64,000 nucleotides of DNA from Debaryomyces hansenii CBS767 (taxonomy: Eukaryota > Ascomycota > Pichiomycetes > Serinales > Debaryomycetaceae): NCBI RefSeq assembly GCF_000006445.2, contig NC_006048.2, forward strand, positions 434,001 to 498,000, read 5' to 3'. A program made the position numbers and the translations under genes. The notes below the pieces were generated by a model. The model saw only the letters and a program-made list of their open reading frames with translations, searched no databases and was not told where the DNA came from. Positions 30,786 through 41,003 of the stretch are shown here, piece by piece; position 1 is the stretch's first letter, and each line of letters begins with the position of its first letter.

Positions 30786-31721
30786 ATGACTCAGACTTCA
30801 TACATAGATATCATAAGAAAAATAGATAGCTTTACCTACGAAGAGGATGAATTCTACTATAAGTTGAGGGCCCATGATGGTTCTGCTACTTTGGGCTACA
30901 TAACACCAACAATTTCAAAGTATTTTGAAGACGAGCAAGACATTCTACTTGATGCTGAAAAAAAGACATTAACAATATCCCCTTATTTGGATACTATCGA
31001 GAAAAGAAATGCTTTGTTCAGCCTGATTGCTACAAAATGGCGCAAGATACCTTACTTCTCAGAATCTCTTGATAAGGGCTGGAGAAACGAATTGTACACT
31101 GTGTATAACCCTACCCACACTCCATATGTGCAGATTGAACGTGCATTCTCTGTCTTAATTGGAGTTATAACGTATGGGGTTCATATAAATGGATACATAC
31201 CTCCCCATAAATCTTCAAACGGTAATCTCAAAATGTGGGTTCCTAGAAGATCTGCTACAAAACCAACATATCCGGGTATGCTTGACAATACTGTTGCAGG
31301 AGGACTAGGTTATCCGTATGGTATTTGGGAGACTGTTATTAAGGAATGCTACGAAGAGGCTGGGTTAGGAGAAGATTTTGTTAACAGTCATGTTAGGTCC
31401 GCTGGTGTTGTTCTGTATATCTTCGAACCGAACGGTCATAAGGACACAGTACAACCAGAAGTAGAGTACATATATGATCTAGAGTTTGATAATGAAACGG
31501 ATGTTCTTCCTTATCCCGAAGACGGCGAGGCTGAAGATTTTACCTTGATGGATGTTAGTGAAGTATTGGACAGATTACTTAATAATGAATTTAAGCCAAA
31601 TTGTGGTTTAGTAGTTACAGATTTCTTAGTTAGACACGGTTACATTACACCTGAATCAGATGAGAATTATCTTGAGATCGTATCTAGATGTCATAGAATG
31701 ATGCCGTTTCCAACTATATAG
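30786..31721 (+). CDS. Nudix hydrolase of the YJR142W family (thiamine-diphosphate damage control type)
   Basis: A DUF4743-plus-Nudix protein of 311 residues. S. cerevisiae YJR142W and relatives hydrolyse oxidised or damaged thiamine diphosphate. The N-terminal 110 residues form the DUF4743-like part. The Nudix box spans about 172-194, GGLGYPYGIWETVIKECYEE, with the metal-binding KECYEEAGL (Glu187, Glu190, Glu191) in place of the usual REXXEEXG, so Arg is replaced by Lys. The family was once annotated as thiamine pyrophosphokinase-related. Synteny with PMT4 and IPA1 (YJR143C, YJR141W) supports the call. Confidence 0.9.
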   Translation: MTQTSYIDIIRKIDSFTYEEDEFYYKLRAHDGSATLGYITPTISKYFEDEQDILLDAEKKTLTISPYLDTIEKRNALFSLIATKWRKIPYFSESLDKGWRNELYTVYNPTHTPYVQIERAFSVLIGVITYGVHINGYIPPHKSSNGNLKMWVPRRSATKPTYPGMLDNTVAGGLGYPYGIWETVIKECYEEAGLGEDFVNSHVRSAGVVLYIFEPNGHKDTVQPEVEYIYDLEFDNETDVLPYPEDGEAEDFTLMDVSEVLDRLLNNEFKPNCGLVVTDFLVRHGYITPESDENYLEIVSRCHRMMPFPTI

Positions 31722-31826
31722 TTGATAGACTTTTTTTTTTTCGTGCAGATAACCGCATTATTTGATTAATTAATAAAAGTTTTAGTAGATAAACACTCTT
31801 CGTTTTCAATAGATAACGGTTTAAAT

Positions 31827-33698
31827 ATGGTTTCCGAAATTCTATACAATACACCAGACTTTGATCCTGGTTCGAATTTAAATCAATTGATTAAATCTAT
31901 ACTTGATTATCAGTCAAAAAGACAAAGTGATGAATCGCTAAGGCTTAAAAAGAATTACTCTCCCAATGATTTCATTTCGAAAGTTAATAACTTAGAAGAA
32001 TTCTTTTACGACAATATTAGTTATCTTACTAAAATTCCACAAAAGAATCATCAGTTTTTATGGTTACTTAGTTTGGAATCTTTAGCAACCGCTTTGTATA
32101 GGTATAAGTTATTTTACTACGAAAATCTATTAAATGATTCCTATGTGGACAGGCAAGAAATTTATAATACAAATCACATTTTAGGAACAATTGCTACGAG
32201 ATTGGAAAGCATTACCAGCCGTTTTAGAGATTTGGCCAACCGGTTCTTTAGTGAACATATATCTATAGGGAAATTCATATGTTCCGGGACGTACTCAACT
32301 ATCATTATGAATAAACTATTCAATTTTATAACGACCTCCTTTAAATTACTTACCATTGATGAAGCAGAAGATATGTTATATATAAATGAGGTCACATTAA
32401 CAATACAATCTATTGGCGAGTTTCTCTTTAGGTATTATACTTACATTGGGGGCCTTGAAGAAGTAGCAAAACAAGAATTAAACAATGATGTGTTTCCTAC
32501 CCTAACTGAATTTATAAAAACAATATATGTAATCGGCAAATCACAATTAATATTACCATTCATGGTACCTAGTGAGATCAGCAATGACGAATTCAAGCCT
32601 ATAATACATCCCAAAACACCACTTAAAGTTATTCAAAGTTCAACAATAGATTTCACTTTTTTAAAGGACTATTATAAATACATCGCATTTAACTTGCTTA
32701 GCTTATCATTATCGCAAGAAACAAGTATTGAACACGAATATAATGTTCAATCTGATATTTACTTTAGAGTTCTATTAAGCTTTCCAAATTTGAGTACTAC
32801 TGTTTATGAAAGATTCGAGATTTCAAATAATCAGCCGGAGAACCTTTTTGATACCGGTCAGTTACAGGAAAGAATACAAAATGATAACATTGACTTTTCA
32901 TCAGTATCATTACTTGAAAGACAGGAAATCTCACTTCTCTTCATATTAAATTATTTATTGCAGCTAACTGAATTAAGAAATTTGATCGAACCAGAGCAGT
33001 ACTATAAGTCAGAGTTAACATTTTTAGTTAGATCTTTGTCTACGAGTATTTCGCAGGATATACATGTGAGTGCATCTAGATCTGGAAGTTTACATCCATC
33101 AACAGCTCCCTCTTATTCACAATTGAATATGCTCGATAGTAGCAACAAAATAAAGCAAGTATCTAATATCAAGTTTCTGTCTTTAAGCTCTATCATATTG
33201 CATGGCACTTATAAAGAAAAATTGATTATGATTATCAACTTTTGTGAGAAATTGAACCAGAAATCTCTTAACATACCTCATATTATTGAACGTTTTAATC
33301 TTGATTCCAATTTAGAAAATGATTTTCAACACTTGGTTTCAATGATTGACACAGAAAAGTACCCTGGTAAATTGATATATGCGAAAACGATTAGTAAGAT
33401 TACGCGGCTTTTGAAGATGATAAGTATTAAACATTTGGTGCAAAGTGCTGGTATTAATAACGTTCCCGAGTCTTACTTGAATAGACTTTTTTGCTCAAAA
33501 GAACCACTATCTGTTTCTACCAAGGTAAAGGAAATTGTCAAATTTACTCAATATAGTGACAGTAATAAAGAGGTGTTAATTAGATTCGAATCCTTGGATA
33601 ATCGTACAAATCCTAGTCTTAACTCTTCCATAAAAAACCAGATCAATAATTACAATACTACCAAAGAATTGGAGAAGCTTTCTGATCATTTAAAATAG
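31827..33698 (+). CDS. Uncharacterised helical protein (623 aa)
   Basis: An intact ATG-started frame with normal codon use, so a real gene, but I do not recognise the product. It is rich in Leu, Ile, Ser and Asn and appears helical throughout. There is no signal peptide, clear membrane span, zinc motif or nucleotide-binding loop. A Ser/Pro-rich low-complexity stretch lies near 415-435 (SASRSGSLHPSTAPSYSQLN). The gene follows the Nudix gene by 105 bases on the same strand and precedes tRNA-Met. It could be a rapidly evolving complex subunit; no function is claimed. Confidence 0.85.
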   Translation: MVSEILYNTPDFDPGSNLNQLIKSILDYQSKRQSDESLRLKKNYSPNDFISKVNNLEEFFYDNISYLTKIPQKNHQFLWLLSLESLATALYRYKLFYYENLLNDSYVDRQEIYNTNHILGTIATRLESITSRFRDLANRFFSEHISIGKFICSGTYSTIIMNKLFNFITTSFKLLTIDEAEDMLYINEVTLTIQSIGEFLFRYYTYIGGLEEVAKQELNNDVFPTLTEFIKTIYVIGKSQLILPFMVPSEISNDEFKPIIHPKTPLKVIQSSTIDFTFLKDYYKYIAFNLLSLSLSQETSIEHEYNVQSDIYFRVLLSFPNLSTTVYERFEISNNQPENLFDTGQLQERIQNDNIDFSSVSLLERQEISLLFILNYLLQLTELRNLIEPEQYYKSELTFLVRSLSTSISQDIHVSASRSGSLHPSTAPSYSQLNMLDSSNKIKQVSNIKFLSLSSIILHGTYKEKLIMIINFCEKLNQKSLNIPHIIERFNLDSNLENDFQHLVSMIDTEKYPGKLIYAKTISKITRLLKMISIKHLVQSAGINNVPESYLNRLFCSKEPLSVSTKVKEIVKFTQYSDSNKEVLIRFESLDNRTNPSLNSSIKNQINNYNTTKELEKLSDHLK

Positions 33699-33822
33699 GA
33701 TTTTTTATCAATTTGAATAAATATTATTGCATTAAACCTCTAGTAAAACATAAAAAAAAAACAAATAACAACCTTAATTTATTTCTCTTAAATATAAATT
33801 TAAAATTCAGGTCAACAAGGAC

Positions 33823-33911
33823 GCTTCACTAGCTCAGTTGGCAGAGCGTCAGTCTCATAATTATTCAATTGTGTCATCTGAAGGTCGACAGTTCGAACCT
33901 GCCGTGGAGCA
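33823..33911 (+). tRNA. Elongator tRNA-Met(CAT) with 16-base intron
   Basis: Cloverleaf with acceptor GCTTCAC/GTGGAGC, D arm AGCTCAGTTGGCAGAGC, anticodon loop CTCATAA, and T arm CAG-TTCGAAC-CTG. The body is close to S. cerevisiae elongator tRNA-Met. A 16-base insert (ATTATTCAATTGTGTC) lies one base 3' of the anticodon, the canonical intron position, and removing it leaves 73 bases. The S. cerevisiae gene has no intron. The tRNA ends 54 bases before the translin ATG on the same strand. Confidence 0.95.
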
Positions 33912-33922
33912 TTTTTTTTTTT
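33912..33922 (+). terminator. RNA polymerase III terminator of tRNA-Met
   Basis: Eleven T directly after the tRNA-Met 3' end. Confidence 0.85.
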
Positions 33923-33965
33923 ATTTTGAAAAATTTTCTACTAATTTTTCATTTGAATTTAACCA

Positions 33966-34928
33966 ATGTCGAAATTACAAGGTTTATTTGGTTTATTCCA
34001 AGAAGAAATCAATACGGAGTATGTTCGTGTATTGCACCATTATAAATCATAATGAAACTAACCATTACGTAGAATTAATTTTAAGAATAAAATTAATGAT
34101 TTAGAAAACCTATTCAATGCTGAACTTGCAATTATAAAATCTGAATATGCCAATTTGTCTACTATTCAGCCTAGTAATCTACCTTACGACTTCTCTTCGG
34201 AAGATATAACAAGTGTACCGTTTGTCTTTGCGTTGAGAGAATTGTGTCAAGAAAAGATAATAAATAACGAAAACAGAGATATCACAGAACTTGGAACTGT
34301 TAATGAAGTCAAGGTTATTGATAATTTAAATCTACTAAGCGATAGATACCACCGTTATTTACAAGAATTAAATGGAATTAATTGCAAAGCTATCTTCAAG
34401 GACAGGTTTTCTCATAAAATTAACGAAGAAATCATTTATGTATTAATGGCTAATCGCTATTTCAAGACAATATCATATATTTATCAAGTGGACCTTAAGG
34501 GGAAACAATTAGATAAAATATTACACCCTCTCATTTCAAAGAGCGATCAAGATATAATGGGTCTAGTGATAACACCAGAAGAAATCCAACGCGTATTATC
34601 TTTAGAGAAATTGAATTATAATGACTATCTACTTGGTTTATTACGCCTTATTGAAACCGTTGTGGAGTATACAATTGATACAATTATACTGATTTCAATA
34701 TCTTCCGAAAACTCCCCAAAACAATTGCAAAATATACAGTATAGTTTAAGTCTCATTAATCTACAAATTGTTACCAAGCTTCAAAATGGATTTCAAATGC
34801 TAGACTTGAAGAACGACAATATTAGGAGAAAGTTTGACGGCTTAAAATATAATTTTAAGAAGATGAATGGAATAGTATATGACTTGTCCTTAAGAAAGCT
34901 TATTGTAAACGAAGTTGAAATATATTAG
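33966..34928 (+). CDS. TSN: Translin, spliced (two exons)
   Basis: Homolog of translin, the RNA-binding subunit that with Trax forms the C3PO ribonuclease, known to process tRNA leaders in Neurospora and to assist RNAi in animals. The C-terminal block NDNIRRKFDGLKYNFKKMNG followed by VYDLSLRKLI matches human translin (RKRYDGLKYDVKK, VVYDLSIRG). NYNDYLLGLLRLIETVVEY corresponds to its VEDYLSGVL helix. The long frame lacks an ATG at its 5' end. Joining 33966-34018 to 34073-34928 gives MSKLQGLFGLFQEEINTE followed by INFKNKINDLENLF, a natural translin-like N-terminal helix, and 302 residues (human 228). No Trax gene is in the window. Translin is absent from S. cerevisiae. Convergent with HIR3. Confidence 0.92.
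34019..34072 (+). other. TSN: Spliceosomal intron in TSN (54 bases)
   Basis: Donor GTATGT at 34019, branch CTAAC at 34058-34062, acceptor GTAG ending 34072. Splicing keeps the frame across a split Glu codon. At 54 bases it is among the shortest workable yeast introns. Confidence 0.88.
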
Positions 34929-35008
34929 TATGCAAATATAAATTTATATATGTATAGCAATTTCTAATTATCCTTAAATAAATTCCTACTAATCTTTTAG
35001 TTTATTAG

Positions 35009-38000
35009 TTACTCTGATGCAGAATCATGGTGATCACTATTCAACTTTTGTTTCTTTGCTGTCGGGGACTCTCCTTGAACCTTTTTTTCTAAGCCCTTAT
35101 TAAATAACATTTCATCTAGTGTTCTGGCTCGAGAGTCAGGAATAGAATTTTCATTATCCTTAATGCCATTATTTTTTGGAGATTTATCATTATTTTCCTG
35201 AAGAATAGTATCGGCTTCTAGTTTGTTCTGAGTTATATGTTTATCTGACACAGACTCAAAATTGATACTATCCATTTTTAATTCAGGGGTTTTAATTACT
35301 TCTCTACTTTGTTCTTCTTCTAAGATTTTAGAATTGACATTATTTTCCTTCCCAACAACACCTTCCTTCTCTACTTTTTTGTCTGAGCAACTTACAAAAT
35401 CATTATAAATATCGGGTTGATCTTTTAAAATATTTTCGATATCCCTTCTGAAAGTCTTCAACATATCAGAAATGAGCGGAAAAAAATCTCTTTTAGCAAG
35501 CTTTTTAGCCTTTTCATTCGGAGATTCTGTTGGTTCAGGAGTGCCCATTGGTTTAAGATTATTCAGCTGTTTCTCAAAATACAAATAGATTCTAATAAAA
35601 ATTGCGACCATTGTATCGTCAATTAATGATGTTGGGCCAAATCCATTATTTAATTTTTTCATATCAGTAATTGCATGAAGGAAACATAAATGTATTTGTA
35701 ACTCTCCGGGCACCCCATCACCTTTCATGTTTTCTAACAACGACTTTGAATTCATCATAAATTTCTGGTAACCCAGAGACAGCATAAATCTTTCCGTAAA
35801 ACCCTCATCAACTTTAAGCAGATTTCTGATGATTTTACAAATTGATGAACATAATGTTTCCCATAAGGAATATAGCGATACCATAATTGAATTCGAACGT
35901 CGTAACTTCGGAAGCATTTGTATTAGGCCTATTAAATTCCGATCACTCGAAAGCAATACGACATAGAAATGCGCATATTGGAATGTATAATAGAAGTGTT
36001 TCCCAGGTCTTTCATTTTCAGGTTTCCATATCAGAACCAACGTTTTATTAGTTGATTTCAATGACACGATTGATGAAATTTCCTCTTTTGCCTCAGTGAT
36101 TTTACCGAATTCTTCAAATAATACTTTTGCTAGTCTATACCTAGGCTTATGATGCCATCTTTTTTTATCGTAAGATATTACTGCCTTAAGGCATTCCACA
36201 ATAATTTCATAAAAGTCCATTGGCTTCTCGATAGATTTATTACCTTTTTCGTAGTTGATCACCATGTCATTTTTGAGGAATTCCAAACCAGATTGAAAAC
36301 TTAAAGAGCCCTCCTTTGCATACTTATAAATTAAGGAACACTTTTTGTAATGAGGTTCAATAATAGGATCTGATGGATTTGATTGCTCTTTAGCTATATT
36401 AGAAGCCTGTTGCAACGTATCAAGAACTATTCTGGGTGATTTATTCAATTTTCTTTGAACCTTAGAAAGGTAATAATAGTATGTCCAGTCATTTCTTTTC
36501 GATTTGATAGCTATATGTAATGATTGTTGAATAACTTTCAAGCAGAGGTTAGAATTCACAGAGCTTGTAGATACACTGACAAAAGCAGCACCAGTGGGTT
36601 TTTTTATAAACCGAGGAATATTCTGAACTTTAAATGCATGCATATCCATCGGCTTCATTGCTGCATTATACATTTCTTTAGAGAACAATGCCATAAGAGA
36701 TCCTATTGTAGTTTTTAGAGGGAGGTCTTTCTTTATGTTTGCCTTTGTCGATTCATTAATAGCCATCAAATAACATATCAATGATTTTCTTTGGAGGTTA
36801 GCAGTACCTATCTTTCTTTCTGGTACTGTTAACTTATCTGATGTCCATATCAAATCATCTTCAACCAAGAATCCATATGCTTGCCCCAATAAAAACCAAC
36901 TTTCCATTCTATTCGTACAGTAAACTAAATCATTCTTCAACAACATAATAATATTTTCTAGTTCAACAGCCCTACTTTGGGTTGATTTTTTTCTAATCTT
37001 GTAAGAAGCAAACATCAATAGACCTTGCATATAATATAAACCGCTTCGAATTATATTGGCGTTATCAGGTGGATTACGGAAATCTAATTCTTCCAAACCG
37101 TAAAATGTATCACGAAGAAATCTTGAAGTAATTGATGTTGATTCAAGAAAATGTTCAAATAAAGAGTCATTTCTACTGAGGATTTCACATGAATCAAAAT
37201 CAGGATCTCCTACAACCTCATAAAATTCGTCAATTAATAATTTCATGTCCGATTTGGGCGTTGCTTTTAACGGATTCTTCTTGAAGCACAAGGGCAAAAT
37301 AAAATCAGCCATTCTCTGGGTGGATGATAAATCAAATTCAGCAGTCTTTTTAGTTTCGTGATTTGCCGGTGTAAACGTGTCAATGCTGACGCTATAATGA
37401 TACCGACACGAAATAAGTTGGGCTAACTGTTTCTCGAATAGATTATTATCGAATGCTACCAATATATCCTGAGCCAAGTTCAAAAATAATCCTTCTGCAG
37501 CATCACATACCCTTCTCCAACCTAACTGTTCATGGAAATCACATATGAGATTACCAATAGTTTTTTCAATCTCACTGGGTACTTTACTTTCCTCTATTTT
37601 TACAGTATTCATTAATAATTCCTTATAGTAGATAACAATTACCGAGACTGTACTTATGAATATATCTTTGAATCGTTCATATGCCTTGTTCGATCTAGCT
37701 TTAACAGACAACTTAGAACTTGATATTAAGGCAGCCTCCTCGTGGATGCTAAACAAGTAAAATAGTTCAAAAAGCTTAAGCAATTCACTGAACGTACGTT
37801 CAATGGACAGTGATGTTCTATGCAGATCTCTGGATAGTTTCCAATTATTCTCTCTCAAGTGGCTTAAAAAGATCCGAACATGTTTGCCATATGAACCTAA
37901 TACCTTTGCTAAAGTTTCAAACTTTGTACCTATAAGTCCATTATATGTATTACTGTTCAAATAATATAAGATAAAAGATACATTTTGTTCGAACCCATGT

Positions 38001-40857
38001 TGGAACTTAGCAAACTGGTTGTTTTCATCGTAATACAGAAATAAAATGTTCCACGAGCTTAACTTCATATCAACTGGAGATTCTTCCAAAAAATCTTTAA
38101 TGGCTATAAGTGCGTCCTTATCAAACGTACTAACCTCTTTATTTAGAGGTAATGCTTCAATTGATTCATCAGGGGATGAATCGCTAATTAGTATGGTTTC
38201 TAAAAGATGTATTGCCTCATCATTATTTGTTCCCGGTTTAGCATATAATATTTTTGCTAATATTGATAATATTGATGTTGTTGTTACTTGTGTTTTGATA
38301 CTGTCGACACTTATTTCATTAATATTTTCGTAATTCGGTAAAGGAATATGTGCCTCAGCTTCTTTTTTTGTCAGAATATTATCATGCAATTCGTGTAGCT
38401 GAGACATTATAAACCCTTTCTCTTGCCATATTGTATTTTGAGATTTCTCTTTATGTATAAAAGACCATTTATATCTGCAGTAATAAGTAAAAAAATCTTG
38501 GTCCATCATGGCAAAAGATAAATCTATTCTCTCGAGTAAGTCCTCGAAATGCTGAGTCCATCGGTTTAATTTGTCTCCGATTTTGACTAGCTCTAAAGAA
38601 ATATTGTTTAACGTGGCTTTATTTGGTTTATGAGTAGTTCTCTTGTAATTTAAAGATGTCATGCTATTTATCTGGTCCTTAATCGAAATATAAGTGTCCA
38701 CCAATATTTCATATATAGCCACAGAAAACGAGAAATCATCAAGCATATGGCTTATACCTAGGGCATCGCAACCCTCCAACCTTAAATGATTCAAAATAAT
38801 TGATTCGCATTGTATTGTCCATTCCCTAATCCTATCATAAAGCTTAGAATTCCAAATGGTATCAGTTATCAAACAATATGCTGCATGTCCTTTAAAATCT
38901 CCTTTAGGGCGTTGGATACTTAAAAGTTTGCGTAAAATAAGTAGCTTAAGTTCTTCATAGTGGCATGGGTTTTCATTTATATCATGTAGAAATTTTTGGA
39001 TCTCTTCAGTAGTTTCGTATGACGAAATATCTTTTATATCCTTTGATAAATCCAGGTTTAGCGAATCTCCCTTCTTTCCAAAAGTACTCAATACTTCCAT
39101 TAACTTGATTTTTTCATCTTCCGTAGATTTACTAGCTGTTGAGCCAGCTGGAGTATCATCATCCACAAATAACGAATGGGTGTACTTTCTAGTATTCCAA
39201 TCATTGAGAATAAATAAAAAGTCATTGACATAACCTTCTGCGCTATTTTCATCATTATTGTTTTTTTCAGGAACGTAAATATTAACTATATTCGTGAGCG
39301 TTAGATTCGTGGCTGCCTCTTTGTTGAAGAGGTCTAAATACAGATTCAAATTCTCAAAAAAACGTTCTGTCTCAACAAAACAACTTCTCGTTATTTCTAC
39401 GTCGTTTATTTCCATAGATGATTCCTCATTTCTATATCTTACTCTTTTCGATGACCTTTGGATCATGGGTGCAGATTTTGATATTGCATTTTCTTCAGAA
39501 ATATGCTTTTCCCCCTCTATAACTTCTCTATTAGCAGGTATATGGTCAAGTTTACATGTAGATCCCTCTACATCTTTTTCCGAGGGATTTTTTGAATCTT
39601 GTGTTTCTTTTCCGTCGTTTATTTCCTTCTCCAAAAATTCTCTTGCCTCTAGGAATATTTCTTCGTCGGAGTTGATATGGTTAGAACCCTCATCAATTAG
39701 TATTTCTCCGTCTGGAACTTCATTATTCTCTTTATCTACTTCCTTTGAGTCGTTCTTCTCCACATCATCATCGTGTGTGGATTCATCCTCAGGGACGGGA
39801 ATGGTAAATCTAACTCTCTCTATCGGATTTTCAGTTAGTAAATACGGATCTAAATCTTTAATTCTTAATCTCGATAATTCTTGTGATTTTTCTTTATCTT
39901 GTAGATGTTTAACTTTCTTATTGATGTCATCAATAACAGAAGTCCAATTAAGATCACGCTGAGCATATTCAATATTTATATTTACGGTCTTCAAATTAGT
40001 TGTATTTTCAATCAGTGTATTATAATCAGCCTTTATGGGTTCTAAGAAGGCTAGCTTTTCTTTTATTAGTTCTAATTCCCTTGTACCATCCCCGTCAGAT
40101 GATGATGGTTTTGAAATATGAAGGCGCTGTAATAATAGCTTATACTTTTGTTTACATAGGTCTTCAACGGGTATTAATCCAAACAAATCATCACTTTCGT
40201 CCTTTCCGCTTATTAAGTATTCTAATGTGAATCTAGCCAATTTTGCACTATTGAGATACGTAAAAATCTCATATAAGGTGTTCAACAACTTTTCGTCTGC
40301 TTCTTGATAAATCAATGATATTATCATATCATCAATCATAGAGTAAAATAATTCTCTAATGTGTTGCTTTTTTCTATCTTCAATGTCGGATCCCTCTATC
40401 TCTGTCTTGTCCTCTAGTTTAGAAACTGCCAAAATTTCTGCATTCGATTTTAATATTTCATAGTACAAATACCCTCTGTTCCTGAACACTAAGTATCTCA
40501 AGGACCGTACGCTTGGAGACAAGTAATTCAATTCGTCTATTACTGTGTTGGCACTCCCATTCTGTAGGCCTCTTATATAATCTTCTTCTTCATAATAATG
40601 ATTCGAAATGACGTCCAATTTAAATAGCTCTTCATATGCTAAATATGCATCAATATGCTTTTTTGTCTTTTGTGCTTTGAGTGCCTCTTGATATATTCTA
40701 AATGCTTCTTCTATCTGAAGTTCTCGAGAATGTTCTTCTTCTAAATCTTTTTTGGAAATTGATGGATCCTCCGTAAGATTTAAAGGCGCAAACGAAGACT
40801 AAAATTTAACTGTTATTAAAAGCTCTGAGAATATACATTGATACTTATACATACCAT
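35009..40857 (-). CDS. HIR3: HIR histone chaperone complex subunit Hir3, with 5' intron
   Basis: Large subunit of the HIR complex (Hir1, Hir2, Hir3, Hpc2), which deposits H3-H4 independently of replication and represses histone genes; the human relative is CABIN1. The uninterrupted frame has no ATG at its N-terminal end. It continues upstream to an acceptor at 40799-40800, beyond which an ATG at 40857-40855 is followed directly by GTATGT. The joined protein is 1930 residues and starts MSSFAPLNLTEDP, then EEEHSRELQIEEAFRIYQEA, matching my memory of the S. cerevisiae Hir3 N-terminus (EEHSRELQIEQSF). TPR-like helices fill most of the protein; an acidic segment lies near 335-400 and the tail is charged. 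In S. cerevisiae it is YJR140C, next to IPA1. Confidence 0.92.
40799..40854 (-). other. HIR3: Spliceosomal intron in HIR3 (56 bases), directly after the ATG
   Basis: On the minus strand, donor GTATGT follows the ATG, a branch-like AATAAC lies at 40817-40812, and the acceptor TTTTAG ends at 40799. The first coding exon consists of the start codon only. Confidence 0.85.
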
Positions 40858-40930
40858 TCTAATATTTAATCAATAAACTCCATATGTAATCGATGGGTGT
40901 TTAGATAAATAGTTTTATAACATATTAATC

Positions 40931-40947
40931 TTTCGCGATCGCGCAAA
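40931..40947. promoter_or_regulatory. Palindromic CGCG element upstream of HIR3
   Basis: TTTCGCGATCGCGCAAA with a 10-base perfect palindrome CGCGATCGCG at 40934-40943, about 75 bases before the HIR3 ATG. TTTCGCG matches the complement of the SBF-type CRCGAAA, and GCGCAAA resembles an E2F-type half site. GC-rich palindromes stand out strongly in this AT-rich intergene. G1/S control is inferred. Confidence 0.45.
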
Positions 40948-41003
40948 CCGTCTACAAGCACACATACGAATACACATTTTACATCAAGAAAATTCTATAT
41001 AAT

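Noticed and set aside
33838..34104. 88-codon frame running through tRNA-Met
   Set aside because: It overlaps the tRNA and the first exon and intron of translin; its codons come from the tRNA sequence.
39294..39962. 222-codon open frame antisense to HIR3
   Set aside because: Ser/Phe-rich composition is typical of the reverse complement of an acidic Ser/Asp-rich coding region; HIR3 is clearly the gene.
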